DNA from: Streptomyces sp. NBC_00250 | GTDB taxonomy: Bacteria > Actinomycetota > Actinomycetes > Streptomycetales > Streptomycetaceae | Assembly (NCBI RefSeq): GCF_036192275.1 | Contig: NZ_CP108088.1 | Coordinates: 3,845,501-3,909,500, forward strand | DNA length: 64,000 bases | Direction: 5' to 3' | Shown here: positions 59,397 through 64,000 of the stretch, one piece after another | How the letters are laid out: each line of letters opens with the position of its first letter | Numbering within the stretch: the stretch's first letter is position 1 | Translations under genes and position numbers: made by a program | The notes under the pieces: model-generated | Told to the model about the DNA's origin: nothing | The model's input: only the letters and a program-made list of their open reading frames with translations | Databases searched by the model: none

Positions 59397-60053
59397 ATGC
59401 GCATCGTCATCGCTGGAGGACACGGACAGATCGCCCTGCGCCTGGAGAGGCTGCTCTCGGCGCACGGGCACGAGGTCGCGGGGATCATCCGCAGACCGGA
59501 GCAGGCCGGGGACCTGCGGGACGCGGGGGCCGAACCCGTCGTCCTGGACCTGGAGTCGGCGTCGGCCGAGATGGTCGCCGCCGTGCTCACGGGCGCCGAC
59601 GCGGCGGTCTTCGCGGCCGGGGCGGGCCCGGGCAGCGGCGTGGACCGCAAGGACACGGTGGACCGCGCGGCGGCGGTCCTGTTCGCCGAGGCGGCGGAAC
59701 GGGCGGGCGTGCGCCGCTACATCGTCGTCTCGTCGATGGGCGCGGACGCCACGCACGCCGGTGACGGGGTCTTCGACGCCTACCTCCGTGCCAAGGGCGC
59801 CGCCGACGACGACGTCCGCTCCCGCACGGGGCTGGACTGGACGATCCTGCGCCCCGGCACCCTGACGGACGACGCGGGCACGGGCATGGTCCGCCTGGAG
59901 GCCCGTACGGGCCGCGGCCCGGTCCCCCGCGACGACGTGGCGGCGACCCTCGCCGAACTCCTGGACACCCCGGCGACCGCCGGCCTGACCCTGGAACTGA
60001 TCGCGGGCTCGACCCCGCTCTCGGTCGCGGTCAAGGACATGGCCGGAAACTGA
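59397..60053 (+). CDS. NAD(P)-binding oxidoreductase (SDR-like)
   Basis: A 218-residue Rossmann protein starting MRIVIAGGHGQIALRLERLL with GxxGxxG. VSSMGADATHAGDG and DWTILRPGTLTDD are typical of atypical SDR/YwnB-like proteins. The start could be the GTG at 59391, which overlaps the previous stop codon (GTGA); the ATG two codons later is given here. It ends before a strong terminator. Confidence 0.85.
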   Translation: MRIVIAGGHGQIALRLERLLSAHGHEVAGIIRRPEQAGDLRDAGAEPVVLDLESASAEMVAAVLTGADAAVFAAGAGPGSGVDRKDTVDRAAAVLFAEAAERAGVRRYIVVSSMGADATHAGDGVFDAYLRAKGAADDDVRSRTGLDWTILRPGTLTDDAGTGMVRLEARTGRGPVPRDDVAATLAELLDTPATAGLTLELIAGSTPLSVAVKDMAGN

Positions 60054-60080
60054 CGGCGCCGACACCACCCCGGAAACGAA

Positions 60081-60114
60081 GGAAGGTCCCCGGTGCAAGC
60101 ACCGGGGACCTTCC
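60081..60114 (+). terminator. Terminator before tRNA-Tyr
   Basis: A perfect 16-bp inverted repeat (60081-60096 with 60099-60114), followed by GTTTCG. It lies between the oxidoreductase gene and the convergent tRNA-Tyr and may serve both directions. Confidence 0.85.
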
Positions 60115-60122
60115 GTTTCGCG

Positions 60123-60204
60123 TGGCGACGCCAGGATTCGAACCTGGGTAGGCTAAGCCGACGGATTTACAGTCCGCTCCCATTGGCCACTCGGGCACAT
60201 CGCC
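60123..60204 (-). tRNA. tRNA-Tyr (GTA)
   Basis: An 82-base class II tRNA on the minus strand. The acceptor GGCGATG pairs with CGTCGCC (one G-T). The anticodon stem GGACT/AATCC-like surrounds CTGTAAA with anticodon GTA, and a long variable arm (CGTCGGCTTAGCCTAC) follows. The T-loop is GTTCGAATC. Confidence 0.95.
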
Positions 60205-60374
60205 ATGAGATCGCTGCCGTGGAGCCGCTTTTCGGCGGTGTTCCGTGGCAACGACGTAAACAATACCTGATCCCGGGGGGTGGTTCGCCACCGGATTGAT
60301 CAGCGGTTCGGGCCGTGGTGCACCCCCTAGGGTTGGGTCGTACCCCACAGCATCCGAGCAAGGAGCCACGAGTC

Positions 60375-60866
60375 ATGGCCGACTCCAGTTTCGACATCGT
60401 GTCCAAGGTCGAGCGGCAGGAGGTCGACAACGCCCTCAACCAGGCCGTGAAGGAGATCTCCCAGCGTTACGACTTCAAGGGAACCAACGCCTCGATCTCG
60501 TGGTCGGGCGAGAAGATCCTCATGCAGGCGAACGGCGAGGAGCGCGTCCTGGCGATCCTCGACATCTTCCAGACCAAGCTGATCAAGCGGGGGATCTCGC
60601 TGAAGTCGCTGGACGTCGAGGGTGACCCGCAGCTGTCCGGCAAGGAGTACAAGCTCTTCGCGTCGGTCACCGAGGGCATCTCCCAGGAGAACGCCAAGAA
60701 GGTCGCGAAGGCCATCCGCGACGAGGGCCCCAAGGGCGTCAAGGCACAGGTCCAGGGCGATGAGCTGCGGGTCAGCTCGAAGAGCCGGGACGACCTGCAG
60801 GCCGTGCAGGCGCTGCTCAAGGGCAAGGACTTCGACTTCGCGATCCAGTTCGTGAACTACCGCTGA
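60375..60866 (+). CDS. yajQ: YajQ family nucleotide-binding protein
   Basis: A 163-residue protein starting [20 protein letters not shown]. Features are [40 protein letters not shown], and the end [17 protein letters not shown]. YajQ proteins bind cyclic di-GMP in some bacteria and nucleic acids in others. AAGGAG precedes the ATG. It stands alone with its own promoter region. Confidence 0.95.
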   Translation: MADSSFDIVSKVERQEVDNALNQAVKEISQRYDFKGTNASISWSGEKILMQANGEERVLAILDIFQTKLIKRGISLKSLDVEGDPQLSGKEYKLFASVTEGISQENAKKVAKAIRDEGPKGVKAQVQGDELRVSSKSRDDLQAVQALLKGKDFDFAIQFVNYR

Positions 60867-60960
60867 CCCGTCGAGGCTCGTGTCCGAATACCGCCAGCCC
60901 GAGGCTCGGCGGGCCCCGCACACTGGACGTGGAAGACCCGTGCGGGGAGAGGAACCAGCC

Positions 60961-61458
60961 ATGACCGTGTACGCGTACGTCGACGGCCCCCTGGGCGAGA
61001 TGCTGCTTGTCGGGCAGCTCGCCGAAGGGGGCCGTGCCGTGCTGCGCTCGCTGTCCCTGCCGGGGCAGAAGGGCGCCGTCGAGGTCGAGGACGGGTGGAC
61101 GCTCGCACCCGAGGCCTTCGCGGACGTCGCCGAGCAGCTCGGCGAGTACTTCGACGGGCGAAGGGACCGGTTCGACCTGCCGCTCGACAGCGACGCCGGG
61201 ACCGAGTTCCAGCGGCGCGTCTGGCGGGCCCTGGAGGAGATCCCGTACGGCACGACCGTCTCGTACGGGGAGATCGCGCGGCAGATCGGTTCCTCCGGCG
61301 CCGGGGTACGGGCCGTGGGGACCGCGATCGGGCGCAATCCGCTGCTCGTGGTGCGGCCCTGTCACCGGGTGATCGGGGCCGACGGGAGCCTGCGCGGGTA
61401 CGCCGCGGGGCTCGAGCGCAAGGAGCGGCTCCTGGGCCTGGAGGGGGCCCCGGTGTGA
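60961..61458 (+). CDS. ogt: Methylated-DNA-protein-cysteine methyltransferase
   Basis: A 165-residue repair protein that takes the alkyl group from O6-alkylguanine onto its own cysteine. The active-site motif VVRPCHRVIGADGSLRGYAA and the DNA-binding part TVSYGEIARQIGSSGAGVRA are intact. GAGAGG lies before the ATG. It overlaps the AlkB gene by 4 bases, giving a small alkylation-repair operon. Confidence 0.95.
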   Translation: MTVYAYVDGPLGEMLLVGQLAEGGRAVLRSLSLPGQKGAVEVEDGWTLAPEAFADVAEQLGEYFDGRRDRFDLPLDSDAGTEFQRRVWRALEEIPYGTTVSYGEIARQIGSSGAGVRAVGTAIGRNPLLVVRPCHRVIGADGSLRGYAAGLERKERLLGLEGAPV

Positions 61459-62078
61459 CCGAGGGGCTGTTCCCCCGCGAGCGGGCCACGGTCGCGCCCG
61501 GCGCGGTGCACGTGCCCGCGTGGCTCCCGTTCGCGCGGCAGCGGGAGTTGGTGGACGCCTGCCGGGAGTGGGGGCGGGGGCCCACGCCGTACCGGCAGAC
61601 CGTGCTGCCCGGCGGGGGTGTCATGTCGGTGCGGTCGCTGTGTCTCGGCCGGCCATGGGTGCCGTACCGCTATCTCGACTCCGTCGGTGTCCCGTTGCCC
61701 GGGTGGCTCGTCGCCCTCGGCCGGGAGGCGCTCGTCGAGGCGTACGGGGACGACGGCGGTTTCGCGCCGGACACCGCGCTCGTGAACTTCTACGCGCCGG
61801 GGGCGCGGATGGGCATGCACCAGGACCGCGAGGAGCGTTCGGGCGCGCCGGTGGTGTCGCTGAGCCTCGGGGACCGGTGCGTCTTCAGGTTCGGCAACGA
61901 GGAGAACCGCGGCCGCCCCTACCAGGACGTCGACCTGGCGTCCGGCGATCTGTTCGTGTTCGGCGGGGCTTCCCGGTGGGTCCATCACGGGGTGCCGAAG
62001 GTCTGGCCGGGGACGGCCGATCCCGCGCTCGGTCTCACGGGGCGGCTCAACATCACCCTGCGGGAGACGGGGCTCTAG
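61455..62078 (+). CDS. alkB: AlkB-type 2-oxoglutarate dioxygenase, DNA alkylation repair
   Basis: A 207-residue Fe(II)/2-oxoglutarate enzyme that removes methyl groups from damaged bases. Fe ligands are HQD in NFYAPGARMGMHQDREER and the distal histidine in FGGASRWVHHGVPK. The 2-oxoglutarate arginines are in GRLNITLRETG. The GTG start at 61455 overlaps the ogt stop (GTGA), so the two are translationally coupled. Confidence 0.93.
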   Translation: MTEGLFPRERATVAPGAVHVPAWLPFARQRELVDACREWGRGPTPYRQTVLPGGGVMSVRSLCLGRPWVPYRYLDSVGVPLPGWLVALGREALVEAYGDDGGFAPDTALVNFYAPGARMGMHQDREERSGAPVVSLSLGDRCVFRFGNEENRGRPYQDVDLASGDLFVFGGASRWVHHGVPKVWPGTADPALGLTGRLNITLRETGL

Positions 62079-62101
62079 GGACACCCCCTAGGCTGCGGCG
62101 C

Positions 62102-63340
62102 ATGAGTGCTGAGCTGCGCCGGTCCCTCGGTGTGTTCGACGCGGTCGTGATCGGGCTCGGCGCCATGATCGGGGCCGGGATCTTCGTCGCGCTCGGGCCC
62201 GCCGCGGTGGCCGCCGGGTCCGGGGGCGGGCTGCTCCTGGCGCTCGGGATCGCCGGCGTCGTCGCGTACTGCAACGCCATGGCCTCGGCCCGGCTCGCGG
62301 CCCGCTACCCCCGTTCGGGCGGCACCTATGTGTACGGTCGCGAATGCCTCGGGTCGTTCTGGGGATACCTGGCCGGCTGGGCGTTCGTGGTCGGCAAGAC
62401 GGCCTCGTGCGCGGCGATGGCGCTGACCGTCGGTGCGTATGTGTGGCCGACTCACGCGCACGCGGTGGCGGTGGGCGCCGTGGTGGCCCTGACCGCCGTC
62501 AACTACCGGGGAGTTCAGAAGTCGGCGCTGCTCACGCGGGTGGTCGTGGGACTGGTTCTCGCGGTCCTCGCGGCTGTCGTCACGGTGTCCTTCGGGGCCG
62601 GTGGGACATCGCCGCTCGCGCCCGGCCGGGAGCTCACCCTCGGCGGGGTTCTCCAGGCCGCGGGTTTGCTCTTCTTCGCATTCGCGGGGTACGCGCGCAT
62701 CGCCACGCTCGGCGAGGAGGTCCGCGACCCGGCCCGGACGATCCCCCGGGCCGTACCGGTGGCGCTCGGGATCACGCTCGCCGTCTACGTGCTCGTCGCG
62801 GTGAGCGTGCTCACCGTCCTCGGCCCCGACGCCCTCGCCGACTCCCCCGCCCCGCTGACGGATGCCGCCCGGGCCGCGGGCGCCGACTGGCTGGTGCCGG
62901 TGGTCGCGGTGGGGGCGGCCGTCGCGGCGCTCGGCTCGCTGCTCTCACTGATCCTCGGGGTGTCCCGTACGACCCTGGCGATGGCCAGGGACGCCTATCT
63001 GCCGACCGCGCTCGCCGCCGTCCACCCCCGGTTCCAGGTGCCGCACCGGGCCGAGCTCGCCGTGGGCGCGGTGGTGGCCGTGGTGGCCGCGACGGCGGAC
63101 GTGCGCGACGCGATCGGGTTCTCGTCCTTCGGGGTGCTCGTCTACTACGGGATCGCGAACGCCTCCGCCTGGACCCTGGGGCCCGCGCACCGGCCGCTCG
63201 CCGCGCTCGGCCTCGCCGGGTGCGCGACCCTCGCGTTCGCGCTGCCGCTCGGGCCGGTCCTCGCCGGGTCGGGAGTCGTCGCGGCGGGCGTGGTGGCCTG
63301 GGCCATCAGTCGAGGACGAGCCGTACCCCCGCGTTCCTGA
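62102..63340 (+). CDS. Amino acid permease (APC superfamily)
   Basis: A 412-residue membrane protein with about 12 helices. Helix 1 is VIGLGAMIGAGIFVALGPAA, the signature of the APC fold. FFAFAGYARIATLGEEVRDP is the helix 6-8 substrate region, and RTTLAMARDAYLPTALAAVH is typical of the family. The substrate is unknown. A TAGGCT hexamer lies 7 bases before the ATG, so the mRNA may be leaderless. Its 3' end overlaps the convergent next gene by 35 bases. Confidence 0.9.
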   Translation: MSAELRRSLGVFDAVVIGLGAMIGAGIFVALGPAAVAAGSGGGLLLALGIAGVVAYCNAMASARLAARYPRSGGTYVYGRECLGSFWGYLAGWAFVVGKTASCAAMALTVGAYVWPTHAHAVAVGAVVALTAVNYRGVQKSALLTRVVVGLVLAVLAAVVTVSFGAGGTSPLAPGRELTLGGVLQAAGLLFFAFAGYARIATLGEEVRDPARTIPRAVPVALGITLAVYVLVAVSVLTVLGPDALADSPAPLTDAARAAGADWLVPVVAVGAAVAALGSLLSLILGVSRTTLAMARDAYLPTALAAVHPRFQVPHRAELAVGAVVAVVAATADVRDAIGFSSFGVLVYYGIANASAWTLGPAHRPLAALGLAGCATLAFALPLGPVLAGSGVVAAGVVAWAISRGRAVPPRS

Positions 63341-64000
63341 GGCCGTCGACGAACTCCTGGAAGGTCGCGGGGCGGCGTCCGCTCCACGGCTGGACGCCCA
63401 GGCAGGTGCGGGCCACGTCCGACCGGTGCCAGACGAGGGTGGTGCCCGCCAGCTCCTCGCCGATCGCCCCCGGCGCCCCGAACCCGAAGGTGCGCCCGGG
63501 GCCGTACACCGCCTCGCCGAGCGCGCAGAGGAAGGAGTCCTCGTCGGTGACGTCGGTCCCGTCGAGGTCGTACGTGGCGTCCGGGGTGATCTCCGGGGCG
63601 CCGTACGACCTGCGGACGGCCTGGTTCAGCCACTCGCCGCGCGCCGCGCCGGTGAACCGCCGCCAGGTGCCCGGCTCCGCGGGCCGGCCCTTGTGCCAGA
63701 GGTCCCAGACCTCCCGGGACTGGTGCGGTATCAGGCCCTGCCGGGGGAAGGACACGGTGAGGTCGACCAGGCCGTGGGCGAGGAGCGAGGTGTCCCAGCC
63801 GGTGATGCGGCCCGCTTCGGCCTCGTGGTGCGCGGTTCCCACATGGCTGAGGACCTGGTAGCGGACGGTCTCGAACTCCTCCGCGCCGGCCGCCAGGGCG
63901 TCGCGGAGCACACCGCGCGGGGAGCAGCCGAGGAAGGTGACCTCGGTGTGGGTGCGCTCCGGTGGATCCGAGGGCAGGACGGGGACCAGGTTGACGCAGG
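63306..64000 (-). CDS. Barstar-domain-like protein, 5' end beyond the window
   Basis: The reading frame runs leftwards from the window edge (first residues CVNLVPVLPSDPPERTHTEV) to a stop at 63306, and no start codon with a ribosome binding site is seen, so it is truncated by the window. The centre (VWDLWHKGRPAEPGTWRRFT; GEWLNQAVRRSYGAPEITPD) is not recognised. The end WSGRRPATFQEFVDGLRNAG resembles a barstar-like RNase inhibitor segment. An immunity or unknown role is possible; no toxin gene is adjacent. Confidence 0.65.
   Translation of the reverse strand, partial: CVNLVPVLPSDPPERTHTEVTFLGCSPRGVLRDALAAGAEEFETVRYQVLSHVGTAHHEAEAGRITGWDTSLLAHGLVDLTVSFPRQGLIPHQSREVWDLWHKGRPAEPGTWRRFTGAARGEWLNQAVRRSYGAPEITPDATYDLDGTDVTDEDSFLCALGEAVYGPGRTFGFGAPGAIGEELAGTTLVWHRSDVARTCLGVQPWSGRRPATFQEFVDGLRNAGVRLVLD

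Noticed and set aside
57718..60204. Integration sites at the tRNA genes
   Set aside because: No integrase gene and no direct repeat of a tRNA 3' end was seen nearby.

Overview
The window is from a high-GC actinomycete, almost certainly a Streptomyces chromosome. The ribosomal proteins, EF-Tu, RpoB (about 1160 aa, TTG start), RpoC (1299 aa) and the acidic-tailed NusG look like Streptomyces proteins, and the order of housekeeping genes fits the core of a Streptomyces chromosome.

Layout. (1) 1-8455, minus strand: the S10 and spc ribosomal protein clusters (rpsJ, rplC, rplD, rplW, rplB, rpsS, rplV, rpsC, rplP, rpmC, rpsQ, rplN, rplX, rplE, rpsN, rpsH, rplF, rplR and the first codons of rpsE). 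(2) 8905-12698: an ECF42-type sigma factor with its DGPF partner, and a divergent secreted PIG-L deacetylase lipoprotein. (3) 12793-17150, minus strand: the str operon rpsL-rpsG-fusA-tuf, with a recognisable promoter. (4) 17445-36019: an accessory island of about 18.6 kb lying between rpsL and rpoC. (5) 36081-49155, minus strand: rpoC, rpoB, rplL, rplJ, a lipoprotein gene, rplA, rplK, nusG, secE and tRNA-Trp. (6) 49363-64000: metabolic and regulatory genes (aspartate aminotransferase, adenosine deaminase, a TetR/oxidoreductase pair, murB, a TetR/MFS pair, two MaoC-type dehydratase subunits, rpmG, tRNA-Met, tRNA-Thr, tRNA-Tyr, an amidohydrolase, yajQ, ogt-alkB, an amino acid permease and a 5'-truncated gene at the window edge).

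The island is the most interesting part. It carries a nearly complete long, non-contractile (siphovirus-type) phage tail: tail terminator-like protein, tail tube, tail assembly chaperones joined by a likely -1 frameshift, tape-measure-like proteins, distal tail protein, three paralogous fibre/receptor-binding proteins, a tail hub (Tal/Gp37-like), a minor tip protein, an amidase endolysin and two small membrane lysis proteins. It has no terminase, portal, capsid, integrase or replication gene. The simplest reading is a domesticated F-type tailocin (a headless tail-like particle) fixed in a housekeeping locus. Its regulatory end has an XRE repressor-like gene diverging from a WhiB-like protein, a zinc-ribbon protein and a small HTH protein. 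TTGCG-type palindromes sit in the divergent control region and again in front of the structural operon. A perfect match to the Gram-positive LexA box lies between two divergent genes inside the island, suggesting DNA-damage control of at least part of it. Several strong hairpins divide the structural genes into modules, probably setting protein stoichiometry. Parts without a close phage counterpart are a tandem set of three tape-measure-like proteins, a divergent gene pair sharing a short motif, and an ATP-grasp-like enzyme.

All calls rest on reading the sequence and recognising families. No database search was run.
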